A DNA stretch of 64,000 nt, from the NCBI RefSeq assembly GCF_030433645.1, contig NZ_JAROCG010000001.1, positions 1,736,001 through 1,800,000 of the forward strand. Reading direction: 5' to 3'. The position numbers and the translations under genes were made by a program. The notes under the pieces were generated by a model. The model did not search any database. It was not told where the DNA came from and saw only the letters and a list, made by a program, of their open reading frames with translations. Origin of the DNA: Arthrobacter burdickii (GTDB lineage Bacteria > Actinomycetota > Actinomycetes > Actinomycetales > Micrococcaceae). Below, piece by piece: positions 17,082 to 27,203 of this stretch (positions within the stretch are counted from its first letter, which is position 1; every line of letters starts with the position of its first letter).

Positions 17082-17683
17082 GGTGGTCCTTTGCAGTGTC
17101 AAGCAGTAGTGAAAAGTGCTGAAGGCGATGCTGGAAGCACGTTCGAGAAGTGCCGGGAAGGAGGGCCGGCAGGGGAGGGCTGGGCTGGGAGCGCCCGCCG
17201 CGGAGATATGCGGCGCGCAGCAAATCAGGTCGCGGAGGCGCCGGTAGGGAGAGGTGAAGTCGTCAGGGCACGGCCGGGACCGGCGCTGGGACTGGAGACG
17301 TAGGCCGCACGGGTCGAGGGACCAGCTGCGGATGGCTGTGGAAGAAGGGCTTCCTGGTCGTTCATGCTGCACGCCCCTATCGGGGATGGAGCTCTGCTAT
17401 TGGGTGCCGGTGCAATCACCAGGGCAACGAAGAGAAGAACCGAGAACAGCCGCCTTCTTCTAGACAACTCCCCCCACCCTACGCTTCTTTCCCTCGGATG
17501 GCATGGGAACGCTCCGCTACAGTACATCCAAGCCCGGGTCGGAACCCCGGAAAGACCCGGCTCCGGCAGGGCACGGCGGTGCGTCGCGAGCGACACTGCG
17601 GTTGCAGCGCTGGACATTCCCCGGCGCCTCGTGCGCGCAGGACAAGAGCGGGCTCAGGGCGCCCGACGACAAGGAGGACCGCC
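17082..17683. other. 600-bp stretch without a convincing gene
   Basis: Several overlapping frames are open on both strands but none has a ribosome site plus protein-like composition. The minus frame through 17225-17617 contains a hydrophobic stretch (LFSVLLFVALVIAPAP) that could be a signal peptide of a small secreted peptide, but its TTG start abuts its only purine-rich stretch. Probably holds the promoters for the flanking divergent genes. Confidence 0.5.
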
Positions 17684-17977
17684 ATGTGGATCGGGTTCAT
17701 CGAGTTCGATGTCCTGCTCGGCGATGTGCACTCACTGAAGGGAAAGCGGTCGGTGGTGCGTCCACTGGTGTCGGACCTCCGACGGAAGTTCGAGCTGTCC
17801 GTCGCCGAAGTCGGGCACCAGGACCTGCACCGCCGGGCCGTGGTGGGGGCGGGGGTGGTCGGAGGCGACCGGCAGCATGTGGTGGACGTGCTGGACCGGG
17901 TGGAGCGATACGTTGCAGCAAGGCCCGAAGTCGAGCTTCTGAGCGCCCGACGACGGCTCCTCAGCAGCGAGGACTAG
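17684..17977 (+). CDS. DUF503 (YlxP-like) protein
   Basis: Small protein of 97 aa starting [36 protein letters not shown], the defining DUF503 N-terminus, with the C-terminal helix VLDRVERYVAARPEVELLSA. YlxP in Bacillus is linked to translation and ribosome maturation, usually beside rbfA/infB; here it stands alone. The start has an excellent AAGGAGGA ribosome site. Confidence 0.9.
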   Translation: MWIGFIEFDVLLGDVHSLKGKRSVVRPLVSDLRRKFELSVAEVGHQDLHRRAVVGAGVVGGDRQHVVDVLDRVERYVAARPEVELLSARRRLLSSED

Positions 17978-17996
17978 CAGGGCCGGCGGGCCCGGC

Positions 17997-18707
17997 TCAG
18001 GCTCCTGAGGACGTCGCCAGCTGGTGCAGTGGCCCGTCGTCGAACGCGTCGAGCAGCGCCCGGATGTCCTTGTAGACCTCGACGGCCCCTGCCTCGCGCA
18101 GTTCCGCCTCGCTCGTGCCGCCGGAGGCGAGGCCGATCGTGGGGATCTTCAGCTCCGACGCCGCGAGGACGTCCCACACGGAGTCGCCGACGAATACGGC
18201 GTTCGCTGCCTCGAGTCCGCCGGCCTCCAGCGCCGCCTCCAGGATGTCCGGGGAGGGCTTGCTGTTCTCCGCATCCGAGGAGCTCGTCGCCGCACTGATC
18301 GCCTCGTCCGCGTCGATGATTTCGCGGAGCACGCCCAGTTCCTGCTCCGAGGCGGAGGACGCGAGGACAACCGTGAGGCCGCTGTCCGCGCATCGGCGTA
18401 CCAGTTCCCCTGCTCCTTCGAAGGCCCGCAGGGCCGGCCAGTAGGTGGAGAAGACGGCGCCGTGCGTGGAGTCGAGCTCCTCGTCCTGCCCGGTGTCCCG
18501 GTCGTCGCCGAGGAGGTGCGCCACGAGCTTGTCGCCGCCCATCCCGATGGCCCGGTGGATCTCCGCCAGGGGTACGTTGTGGCCGAAGCGGCGGAACGCC
18601 TGCCACCAGGCGATGGTGTGCTGGTAGTTGGAGTCCACGAGGGTGCCGTCCACGTCGAACAGCACGCCGTGCCGTGCCTCCGATGATCCCGCTGTACCGT
18701 TCGCCAT
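17997..18707 (-). CDS. HAD-superfamily phosphatase
   Basis: Phosphoglycolate-phosphatase-like hydrolase, 236 aa. Motif I GVLFDVDGTLVDS holds nucleophile D18 and acid/base D20. A four-helix cap begins at YQHTIAWWQAFRRFG. Motif II is VVLASSAS, motif III the Lys in SKPSPDILEAAL, and motif IV VFVGDSVWDVLAA. The substrate is not predictable; the group includes beta-phosphoglucomutase and sugar phosphatases. Ends 20 bases from the DUF503 stop, convergent. Confidence 0.92.
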   Translation of the reverse strand: MANGTAGSSEARHGVLFDVDGTLVDSNYQHTIAWWQAFRRFGHNVPLAEIHRAIGMGGDKLVAHLLGDDRDTGQDEELDSTHGAVFSTYWPALRAFEGAGELVRRCADSGLTVVLASSASEQELGVLREIIDADEAISAATSSSDAENSKPSPDILEAALEAGGLEAANAVFVGDSVWDVLAASELKIPTIGLASGGTSEAELREAGAVEVYKDIRALLDAFDDGPLHQLATSSGA

Positions 18708-18821
18708 GCGCTGCCTCCCGCTCGTCCCGGATCTCTGTCCTCCCGAGTCTAGGAAGGCAGGCGCGCGAGCGGGGCCTTTGCGGCCCGGTTGCAGCCGCGC
18801 GGAATGTGTGGCTCGGTGCCG

Positions 18822-20036
18822 CTAGGGGGCCGGAACGGGCTCGACGACGATGGCCACGCGCTCGTCCCCGATGCGCGTCAGCACAAGGGTCGCCTTGTTC
18901 CGTCCCTTGCCGGAGCCGGTCAGCAGCTGCTTGCGCACTTCCTCCGGCGTGGCCGAGATGCCGCGCTTCTTGATGTCGAGGACGCCGATGCCCTCGGAGC
19001 GGACCCAGGCCTTGAGTGCCTTGACGTTGTAGGGCCGTACCGCGAGCACCCGGTACGCCCGGGCGAACGGGGTGTCCGTGAACGACGGCGCGCAGATGTA
19101 GGCGATCATCGGATCCAGCAGGTGCCCGCCCAGGTCCGCGGCGAGGTCCGCGACGAGTTCGGCGCGGATGACGGCGCCGTCCGGCTCGTACAGGTAGCCG
19201 CCGGGTTCCCCGACGGGGGCGGTCGGGCCGTTGCCGAACTCCGCGTCCGACACCATCTCCGCGGCCCCCCTCGGGCCGAGGACGAGGGCGGCGCGCCGGA
19301 CGCCCTCGCGACGGAGCGCGTTGAACCACAGCGCCACCTCGGTGACGTCGCCGTCCACGGAGACCCACTGCGCCTCGCAGGCCGACGGGATGGACTCGTG
19401 CGGCATGCCCGGGCCCATCTTCACGCCCACCGGCTTCCCGCTGTCGGCGAGTTCCTGGACGAAGGACAGCGGGGGCGAGAACGCCTCCGGGTCGAAGAGG
19501 CGGGACGTGCCCGACGACGTCGTCGTCCTGCGCGCGGGGTCGAGCCAGACGCCGTCGTACTCCGCAGTGTCCACGGACGAGGCGTCGGCGTTGACGACGC
19601 GGGCGTTGGGGAAGGGCAGCAGGTTCATGGTCGCCGCGGCGGCGGTCGTCTCGTCGAGTTCGACGGCGGTGACCTGGCGGTCGAGGGTGGCCAGCGCCAT
19701 GCTGTCGGCGCCGAGACCGCACCCGAGGTCGGCCACCGTGACCAGTCCGGCGTCGACGAAGCGCTGCGCGTGGCGCGCGGCGACGGACAGGCGCGTGGCC
19801 TGCTCGAGCCCTGCCGAAGTGAAGACCATGTGCTCGGCGAAGGGCCCGAACTTGGCGGCAGCCTTCGCCCGCAGTCGCGACTGGGTGAGGGCGGCGGCGA
19901 CGGCGTCGGGGGAGTGGCCCGCCTTCCGCAGCCGCTCGGTGAGCCGCAGGCTGTCGGCTTCGGCGTAGGGGCCGAGGGAGTTCACCAGTTCCCAGCCTTC
20001 GGGGGTCAGGATGTCCGCGATGTTGTCCGAAGCCAT
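18822..20036 (-). CDS. class I SAM methyltransferase with THUMP-like C-terminal domain
   Basis: Predicted RNA or protein methyltransferase of 404 aa. The SAM loop is VTVADLGCGLGADSMALA, with the acidic strand-2 end TAVELDETTAAAA; the catalytic-site loop reads YDGVWLDPARRTTT. The C-terminal ~70 residues (RPYNVKALKAWVRSEGIGVLDIKKRG…ATLVLTRIGDERVAIVVE) fit the THUMP-like domain of actinobacterial proteins annotated only as class I methyltransferases. Substrate unknown. It is nine bases upstream of the siderophore ATPase stop on the same strand, so read-through is possible. Confidence 0.87.
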   Translation of the reverse strand: MASDNIADILTPEGWELVNSLGPYAEADSLRLTERLRKAGHSPDAVAAALTQSRLRAKAAAKFGPFAEHMVFTSAGLEQATRLSVAARHAQRFVDAGLVTVADLGCGLGADSMALATLDRQVTAVELDETTAAAATMNLLPFPNARVVNADASSVDTAEYDGVWLDPARRTTTSSGTSRLFDPEAFSPPLSFVQELADSGKPVGVKMGPGMPHESIPSACEAQWVSVDGDVTEVALWFNALRREGVRRAALVLGPRGAAEMVSDAEFGNGPTAPVGEPGGYLYEPDGAVIRAELVADLAADLGGHLLDPMIAYICAPSFTDTPFARAYRVLAVRPYNVKALKAWVRSEGIGVLDIKKRGISATPEEVRKQLLTGSGKGRNKATLVLTRIGDERVAIVVEPVPAP

Positions 20037-20045
20037 GCAGCCAGC

Positions 20046-20804
20046 CTAGGCGAAGTAGACGCCGATCCTGTTGCCCCGGATGTGCTCCACTTGGATGTCC
20101 ACGTCGTACACGTCGTGCAGCACCTGCGACGTCATGATCTCCTCGGGCGTCCCCTGGTGGATGATCGCGCCGTCACGCATCGCAACGATGGTGTCGGAGT
20201 AGCAGGACGCGAAGTTGATGTCGTGGATGACGAGCACGACGGTCTTCCCGAGGTCGTCCACGAGCCGGCGGAGCAGGCGCATCATGTCCACGGAGTGCTT
20301 CATGTCCAGGTTGTTGAGCGGCTCGTCGAGCAGGATGTAGTCCGTGTCCTGAGCGAGCACCATGGCGATGAACGCCCTCTGGCGCTGGCCGCCCGAGAGC
20401 TCGTCGACGAAGCGGTCCGCCAGGCCGGCGAGGTCGAGATAGTCGAGGGCCCGCTCGATGTGCTCCCGGTCGACCACGGTAGGCCGGCCGTTGTTGTGCG
20501 GGAACCGGCCGAATCCCACGAGGTCCCGCACCGAGAGGCGGACCGCGAGCTGGTTCTCCTGGCGCAGGATGGACAGCGTCCTCGCGAGCGCGGGTCCCGG
20601 CGTCGTGCTGACGTCCAGCCCGTCCACCTCCACGGTTCCGGCGTCGAGCGGGAGCAGGCGGCTCATCAGGGACAGCAGGGTGGACTTGCCGGCGCCGTTG
20701 GGTCCGATGATCGAGGTGACGCCGCCGCGGGGGAGGGTGCAGCTGACGTCGTCGACCACCGTCGCGGTGCCGTAGCGCTTGGTGGCGGAGGTCAGAGTGA
20801 TCAC
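20046..20804 (-). CDS. iron-siderophore ABC transporter ATPase
   Basis: FecE/YclP-type nucleotide-binding subunit of 252 aa: Walker A GPNGAGKST, Q-loop RQENQL, signature LSGGQRQR, Walker B YILLDEPLNNLD and the switch His in VIHDINFAS. The GTG start overlaps the stop of the second permease by four bases (GTGA); the longer upstream frame is a shadow of that permease. NNLDMKHSVDMMRLLRRL after Walker B is typical of the CeuD/YclP subgroup importing catechol siderophores such as petrobactin fragments. Confidence 0.93.
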   Translation of the reverse strand: MITLTSATKRYGTATVVDDVSCTLPRGGVTSIIGPNGAGKSTLLSLMSRLLPLDAGTVEVDGLDVSTTPGPALARTLSILRQENQLAVRLSVRDLVGFGRFPHNNGRPTVVDREHIERALDYLDLAGLADRFVDELSGGQRQRAFIAMVLAQDTDYILLDEPLNNLDMKHSVDMMRLLRRLVDDLGKTVVLVIHDINFASCYSDTIVAMRDGAIIHQGTPEEIMTSQVLHDVYDVDIQVEHIRGNRIGVYFA

Positions 20805-21814
20805 CGGACGCGACCTTTCAGGAGGAGGGCGAGGAAGACGAGGCCGCCCGTGAACTCGATGACGATGCTGAGTGCCGTGTCGAACTCGAAGACCTGCTCG
20901 AGGACGAGCTGGCCGCCGACGAGGGCGATCACGCCGAGCAGGACGGCGAGGGGCAGCACGACGGCGTGCCGGAAGGAGCTGCACAGCTGGTAGGCGAGCG
21001 CCGAGACCAGCAGGCCGAAGAACGTGGCCGGACCCACCAGGGCGGTGGAGACGGCGACGAGCACCGAGCAGATGACGAGGACGAGCGTCACGGTGCGCCG
21101 GTAGTCGACGCCGAGACCGACGGCGGTGTCCCGGCCGAGTGCCAGGACATCGAGGCGGTGCCGAAGGCGCCAGGCCGGGACGCACAGCCCTCCGACGGCG
21201 ATCGCGGAGAGGAGCAGCAGGATCGGGTCGACGCGGTTGAAACTTGCGAAGAACAGGTCCTGCAGGATGATGTACTCGCTCGGGTCCATCAGGCGCTGGA
21301 GCAGTGTCGAGGCGCCCCGGAAGAAGACGCCGAAGACGATGCCGACGAGCAGCAGGAGGTGCAGGCTGCGCCCTCCGCCCGTGAAGAGCCAGCGGTAGAG
21401 CAGCCAGGAGAACGCGACCATCAGGGTGACCTCGACGGCGAAGCGGATCGGAGCGGCGAGTGTCAGGAGCGCCGAGGCGCCGAGGGCGAAGGCCAGGGCG
21501 GTCTGGATGAGGATGTAGAGCGCGTCCAGGCCCATGATGGACGGCGTCAGGATCCGGTTGCCGGTCACGGTCTGGAACAGGACGGTGGAGACCCCGACCG
21601 CGACGGCGACGAGCACCATCGCCCCGACGCGGTTGAGCCGGCGCGGAAGCACGTACGCGATGTTGCCCTCGAGTCCGACGAGGAGGAACGCCGCGATGAG
21701 CGCGACCGCCGTGACCCCGAGCGCCACCAGCCAGAAGGCGGGCGGGAGCGACCGGACCGGCGTCCTGCCGGATTGCACGACGGCGCTGGGAAGGGCGTTC
21801 GTCCTAGCGCGCAC
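20801..21814 (-). CDS. iron-siderophore ABC permease (second FecCD subunit)
   Basis: FecCD-family permease, 337 aa, with about nine or ten membrane helices. The ATPase-coupling loop region is ALGRDTAVGLGVDYRRTVTLVLV. YclO/CeuC-type features are NRILTPSIMGLDALYILIQT near the N-terminus and DPSEYIILQDLFFASFNRVD in the middle. The GTG at 21814 overlaps the preceding permease stop by 11 bases; the start is chosen because this arrangement is standard and the frame upstream duplicates the neighbour. Confidence 0.92.
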   Translation of the reverse strand: MRARTNALPSAVVQSGRTPVRSLPPAFWLVALGVTAVALIAAFLLVGLEGNIAYVLPRRLNRVGAMVLVAVAVGVSTVLFQTVTGNRILTPSIMGLDALYILIQTALAFALGASALLTLAAPIRFAVEVTLMVAFSWLLYRWLFTGGGRSLHLLLLVGIVFGVFFRGASTLLQRLMDPSEYIILQDLFFASFNRVDPILLLLSAIAVGGLCVPAWRLRHRLDVLALGRDTAVGLGVDYRRTVTLVLVICSVLVAVSTALVGPATFFGLLVSALAYQLCSSFRHAVVLPLAVLLGVIALVGGQLVLEQVFEFDTALSIVIEFTGGLVFLALLLKGRVR

Positions 21815-22814
21815 CGGTGTTCCTCCGAACGAGTAGGGCGATGAACAGCGCACTGCCGACCACCGAGACGATCACGCCCACCGGCACCTCGTAGGGGAAG
21901 CGGATGACGCGGCCGAGGATGTCGCAGAGGAGGACGAAGCCCGCGCCGAACACGGCGATCCAGGGGACCGCCCGGCGCACGTTGTCGCCGATCAGCAGGG
22001 AGACGAGATTGGGGACGATCAGCCCGAGGAACGGGATGGAGCCGACCACCACGACGACGACGGCGCTGATGAGGCTGACCAGCACCAGGCCGAGGTTCAT
22101 GGTGCGCCGGTAGTTCAGGCCCAGGTTGGTGGTGAACTCCTCGCCCATGCCCGCCACGGTGAAGCGGTCGGCGCACACGTAACCCACGACGGCGAGGGCG
22201 GCGACGATCCACAGGAGCTCGTAGCGGCCGCGGATGAGTCCGGAGAAGTCCCCGATCATCCACGTGTTGAGCGTCTGCAGCAGGTCGAAGCGGTAGGCGA
22301 AGAACGTGGTCACCGCCGAGATGACGCCGCCGAGCATGATGCCGACGAGGGGCACGATCAGGGTGTTCCGCAGGGGTATCCGCCGCAGGACGGACAGGAA
22401 CAGTGCGGTCCCGGCCACGGCGAAGACCGCGGCGATGCCCATCTTGGCCACGATCGGGGCACCGGGCAGGAGCAGTGTCGCCACGAGGATCCCGGCGGTC
22501 GCGGATTCCACGGTGCCGACGGTCGAGGGCTCCACGAACCTGTTGCGTGCCATCAGCTGCAGGATGAAGCCCGCGATGCTGAGCGCGACGCCGGCGAGCA
22601 CGACGGCGAGCGTGCGCGGGACCCGGCTCACGAGGAAGGTCTGCCAGACACCGGTGTCGCCCGCGAGCAGGTCGGCGGGGGAGACGTCGGAGACGCCGGT
22701 GAAGAGACTGATGAGGGCAAGCAGCAGCACGGCTCCACCCGCCGGCCAGAGGGCCGGCGATCGGGAACCGCGCTGCTGTGCCGGCCGCCGGGGCCGGAGG
22801 GAGAGTGCTGCCAT
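21804..22814 (-). CDS. iron-siderophore ABC permease (first FecCD subunit)
   Basis: FecCD permease of 336 aa with the family motifs RVPRTLAVVLAGVALSIAGF (conserved R.PR…..AG..L..G), NRFVEPSTVGTVESATAG and VGSIPFLGLIVPNLVSLLIG (conserved G.I.F.GL..P). The DNVRRAVPW segment follows as in BtuC/YclN. Pairs with the downstream permease as a heterodimer. Located 32 bases after the binding-protein gene, in one transcript with it. Confidence 0.93.
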   Translation of the reverse strand: MAALSLRPRRPAQQRGSRSPALWPAGGAVLLLALISLFTGVSDVSPADLLAGDTGVWQTFLVSRVPRTLAVVLAGVALSIAGFILQLMARNRFVEPSTVGTVESATAGILVATLLLPGAPIVAKMGIAAVFAVAGTALFLSVLRRIPLRNTLIVPLVGIMLGGVISAVTTFFAYRFDLLQTLNTWMIGDFSGLIRGRYELLWIVAALAVVGYVCADRFTVAGMGEEFTTNLGLNYRRTMNLGLVLVSLISAVVVVVVGSIPFLGLIVPNLVSLLIGDNVRRAVPWIAVFGAGFVLLCDILGRVIRFPYEVPVGVIVSVVGSALFIALLVRRNTGAR

Positions 22815-22846
22815 GGGGGCGCCCGCCGCAGGTGCGGCGCAGCGGA

Positions 22847-23791
22847 TCAGGCCGCGACGGCCTCGTTGACGGCCGACACCATCGAGTCGAGGTTGTTCAG
22901 GCCGTAGCCGATGAGGTACCAGCTGGCGGAGTCGAGGTAGGTGACGGCGTCGTTCTTCGCGGCGTCCGTCCCGTTGACGAGTTCGTTGTCCAGGACGGCG
23001 GAGGCGGCGGCTCCGGCCTCGCCGACGGCGGCGTCACGGTCGATGACGAACAGGTGGGCGGGGTTGATCTCGGCGATGTACTCGAAGGAGACGGCCTCGC
23101 CGTGCGTGCCCTCGGACTTCACCTCGGCAGCGGGTTCGACGCCGAGGACGTCGTGGATCAGGCCGAAGCGGGACCCGGCGCCGTACGCCGTGACCTCGCC
23201 CGCGCTGGTCATGAGGATCAGGCCGTTCCCGGCGGACGCCGCGGCTTCCTTCGTCTCGGCGATCTCGGTGTCGAGGGCCGCGAGGCGTTCCGCCACCTCG
23301 TCCTCGGCGCCGAAGATCCGGCCGAGGGATTCGGTGTGCTCGGTGAAGCTCGCGATCGGGTCGGCGGCGTCGACGGTCAGGTCGATGGTCGGCGCGATGT
23401 CCGAGAGTTCGTCGTAGGAATCGGCGACGCGGCTCGAGATGATGATCAGGTCCGGGTCGGCCGCGGCGATGGCCTCGAAGTCGGGTTCCTTCATGGACCC
23501 GATGTTGGTGATGTCGCCGCCCTCGTAGGCCGAGAGCTGCGCGGGCAGGGTTCCCTGCGGTACGCCATCGACGTCGACGCCCAGGGCGTCCAGGGTGTCG
23601 AGTGCGCCGAGGTCGAAGGTGAAGACGGTCTGGGGGTTGACCGGCACCTCCGTGGTGCCCTGCGCGTGGTCGATCGCGACGGTCGACGTCGTCGCGGGCG
23701 CATCCGCTGCTTCGGAGGAACCACCGCAGGCGGTCAGGGCCAGGGTGGCCGCAGCGGCTGCGGAAAGGACGGCGAAGCGCAGGTGTGCCAT
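22847..23791 (-). CDS. siderophore-binding lipoprotein
   Basis: Membrane-anchored substrate-binding protein of 314 aa, CeuA/YclQ-like. A lipoprotein signal ends LALTACGGSS with C22 as the lipidated residue. The helical-backbone PeriBP fold shows PVNPQTVFTFDLGALDTLDALG near the N-terminus and IAAADPDLIIISSRVADSYDEL (the typical E.I...PDLII segment). It heads the operon binding protein - permease - permease - ATPase and lies behind an iron box. No biosynthesis genes are adjacent, so it may scavenge siderophores made elsewhere or by other organisms. Confidence 0.93.
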   Translation of the reverse strand: MAHLRFAVLSAAAAATLALTACGGSSEAADAPATTSTVAIDHAQGTTEVPVNPQTVFTFDLGALDTLDALGVDVDGVPQGTLPAQLSAYEGGDITNIGSMKEPDFEAIAAADPDLIIISSRVADSYDELSDIAPTIDLTVDAADPIASFTEHTESLGRIFGAEDEVAERLAALDTEIAETKEAAASAGNGLILMTSAGEVTAYGAGSRFGLIHDVLGVEPAAEVKSEGTHGEAVSFEYIAEINPAHLFVIDRDAAVGEAGAAASAVLDNELVNGTDAAKNDAVTYLDSASWYLIGYGLNNLDSMVSAVNEAVAA

Positions 23792-23837
23792 GGGGTGAAC
23801 TCCGGGAGGGGAAGGGCCGGCAGGCCGGGATCGGAAG

Positions 23838-23856
23838 TAAGGAATGCCTTACCTTC
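23838..23856 (-). promoter_or_regulatory. IdeR/DtxR-like iron box
   Basis: Read on the minus strand this is GAAGGTAAGGCATTCCTTA, matching 12 of 19 positions of the DtxR/IdeR consensus TTAGGTTAGGCTAACCTAA, including the GG…GGC…CC core, and with imperfect dyad symmetry. It sits 47 bases upstream of the siderophore binding-protein start, where an iron-loaded repressor would block transcription. Confidence 0.75.
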
Positions 23857-23941
23857 TCGAATCTAGAGCGTGGCTCGGGAATTACGCAAACGAAGCATCA
23901 CCTATTACCTGTGGCGTCGCTCACAGGAGGGAGCGGGAAGC

Positions 23942-23982
23942 GCAACGGCTGGCACTCGCCTTGACCGAGTGCTAGCCGTTGC
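23942..23982 (+). promoter_or_regulatory. CIRCE operator 1 (extended)
   Basis: CTGGCACTC - 9 bases - GAGTGCTAG, one of the clearest HrcA operators (consensus TTAGCACTC-N9-GAGTGCTAA). The symmetry continues outward to GCAACGG…CCGTTGC, giving 16-base arms with one mismatch. Located about 135 bases before the groES start. Confidence 0.93.
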
Positions 23983-23994
23983 ATACAGTCGGAG

Positions 23995-24021
23995 TTGGCA
24001 CTCACTCCATGTGGGTGCTAA
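23995..24021 (+). promoter_or_regulatory. CIRCE operator 2
   Basis: TTGGCACTC - 9 bases - GGGTGCTAA. The left arm differs at one position and the right arm at one position from the consensus. It lies 19 bases after the first operator, so two HrcA dimers could bind the groES-groEL promoter region. Confidence 0.9.
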
Positions 24022-24115
24022 TCCCGAGGGAAGCGTTCGCCGGCACCGCGACGACGGTTCACGCCCAGCCCGAGGGCCTTCATTCCATTGGTAACGAACG
24101 CAAAGGAGAGCCCGA

Positions 24116-24412
24116 GTGTCGGTCTCTATTAAGCCCCTTGAGGATCGCATTGTTGTCCGCCCCCTCGAAGCCGAGCAGACCACTGCTTCCGGCCTCGTCA
24201 TCCCGGACACGGCCAAGGAGAAGCCCCAGGAGGGTGAAGTCGTAGCAGTTGGACCGGGTCGCGTCGACGACAACGGCAACCGCGTCCCCGTCGACGTCGC
24301 CGAGGGCGACGTCGTCATCTACTCGAAGTACGGCGGAACCGAAGTCAAGCACGGTGGCCAGGAGTACCTGGTGCTCTCCGCCCGCGACGTCCTCGCAGTC
24401 GTCGTCAAGTAG
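24116..24412 (+). CDS. groES: co-chaperonin GroES
   Basis: Ten-kDa lid of the chaperonin, 98 aa, starting [31 protein letters not shown] with the mobile loop region ([21 protein letters not shown]) and ending [15 protein letters not shown]. The family sequence is essentially canonical. GTG start with AAAGGAG upstream. Under two CIRCE operators, so predicted to be HrcA-repressed and heat-induced. Confidence 0.98.
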   Translation: MSVSIKPLEDRIVVRPLEAEQTTASGLVIPDTAKEKPQEGEVVAVGPGRVDDNGNRVPVDVAEGDVVIYSKYGGTEVKHGGQEYLVLSARDVLAVVVK

Positions 24413-24428
24413 TACCCGATTGGAAGAG

Positions 24429-24455
24429 CCCCGGCCCGCTGTGGCCGGGGTTTTT
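24429..24455 (+). terminator. intrinsic terminator-like hairpin between groES and groEL
   Basis: CCCCGGCC - CGCTGT - GGCCGGGG followed directly by TTTTT (24451-24455): a textbook Rho-independent terminator, placed 16 bases after the groES stop and 30 bases before the groEL start. It should reduce read-through so that groES is expressed above groEL, or act as a regulated attenuator. Confidence 0.88.
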
Positions 24456-24473
24456 CTCGCTGCACAAGCCTGA

Positions 24474-26099
<1,626 letters not shown>

Positions 26100-26136
26100 G
26101 ACGCCCGGGCCCCGGCCCGTGAAACAGCAGCACCAG

Positions 26137-26168
26137 CAGCACCCCGGTTCCTCGGAGCCGGGGTGCTG
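26137..26168 (+). terminator. terminator after groEL
   Basis: CAGCACCCCGG and CCGGGGTGCTG form an 11-bp perfect stem extended inward with one G-U pair and a tight loop, 37 bases after the groEL stop. The 3' side runs TTGC rather than a long T-run. Confidence 0.75.
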
Positions 26169-26237
26169 TTGCGTGGAGGCGCAGGGAGACATACTGGGTA
26201 CGTTCCTGTAGGCAACGCGACGATGCGAGGTGGGCGT

Positions 26238-27095
26238 ATGACCAGGAGACTTTTCTGCGAGATATCGCCGTTGACCTACCGCATCGCCGTGGAGCGCATG
26301 ATCCTCCTCCGGCACCTCCGCGACGTCCTGCGGGGAGCAACCCTCTCCTCCACACGGACGGCAGACCCGCTTCCCGTCACCGTGTACAGGCACGCTTCGC
26401 TGATCCGCCGTCGCCTGGGCAACGTGGAGACGGAACTCCAGGACAACAAGGCAGTCAGCCTTGGCCTCACGGCCCCGAAGATCGACGGAATCGTCATCGC
26501 GCCGGGGGAGCGGTTCTCCTTCTGGAGCCTGGCCGGCCGCTGCTCCGCGAAGGAGGGGTACAAGGAGGGGCTCACCATCAGCAACGGGAAGCCGACCCGG
26601 GGCATGGGAGGCGGGATGTGCCAGTTCACCAATCTGCTGCACTGGATGGTGCTGCACAGTCCGCTCACGGTGGTCGAGCATCACCACCACAACGAGCTCG
26701 ACCTCTTCCCTGACTACAATCGCCAGATCCCCTGGGGCACGGGGACCTCGATCGCTTTCAACTATCTCGATTACCAGGTGGAGAACCGAACCTCATTCAC
26801 CTTCCAGTTCCGCACCTGGACCACGGAGGAATACCTTCACGGCGAGCTCCGCGCGGACCGGGACCTGCCGACGAAGTTCCACATCCGCGAACGGGACGCC
26901 TACTTCTTCGAGGACCACGGTGAGGTGTTCAGGCACAACCGGGTATACCGACTGGAACGCGACAAAGGAACGGGTCGGGTGCTCTCCGAGGAACTTCTCC
27001 TGGAGAACGAGGGCAGGGTCGCCTACGATCGGTCGCTGATCCTCGCCGAGATCCTCTCCTCGCGCCCGGCTGCTCAGGAGCTTCCGGCATCCTGA
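26238..27095 (+). CDS. VanW family protein
   Basis: Protein of about 285 aa of the VanW family (accessory to vanB-type vancomycin resistance clusters, but widespread with unknown function). Visible core is VIAPGERFSFWSLAGRCSAKEGYKEGL, then GKPTRGMGGGMCQFTNLLHWMVLHSPL (conserved GGG.CQ..N.L). No signal peptide or membrane segment. I chose the ATG at 26238 (MTRRLFCEIS) behind GAGGTGGG; 26223 would add five residues. Nothing else from a resistance cluster is nearby, so a resistance role is not implied. Confidence 0.88.
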   Translation: MTRRLFCEISPLTYRIAVERMILLRHLRDVLRGATLSSTRTADPLPVTVYRHASLIRRRLGNVETELQDNKAVSLGLTAPKIDGIVIAPGERFSFWSLAGRCSAKEGYKEGLTISNGKPTRGMGGGMCQFTNLLHWMVLHSPLTVVEHHHHNELDLFPDYNRQIPWGTGTSIAFNYLDYQVENRTSFTFQFRTWTTEEYLHGELRADRDLPTKFHIRERDAYFFEDHGEVFRHNRVYRLERDKGTGRVLSEELLLENEGRVAYDRSLILAEILSSRPAAQELPAS

Positions 27096-27154
27096 GCACG
27101 GGATGTCGCACGAGCTCACTCCGCGTCTTGTCGACTGCCTGCTGTCATTAACGA

Positions 27155-27190
27155 CGACGCCCCGGCACTCTCGCGAGTGCCGGGGCGTCG
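27155..27190. terminator. bidirectional terminator between VanW gene and RNase J
   Basis: Sixteen-base perfect inverted repeat (CGACGCCCCGGCACTC and complement) around a 4-base loop TCGC, lying between convergent genes; the RNase J stop is 14 bases beyond. Confidence 0.85.
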
Positions 27191-27203
27191 GGTTGGTGCT
27201 CGG

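Noticed and set aside
17225..17617. Minus-strand frame with hydrophobic LFSVLLFVALVIAPAP
   Set aside because: Could be a small secreted peptide, but its TTG start directly abuts the only purine-rich stretch and there is no downstream domain.
18789..20993. 734-codon open frame on the plus strand
   Set aside because: Shadow of the methyltransferase and siderophore ATPase on the other strand.
26238..27095. Vancomycin resistance via VanW
   Set aside because: No vanHAX, ligase or two-component genes nearby; VanW proteins alone are widespread and do not indicate resistance.
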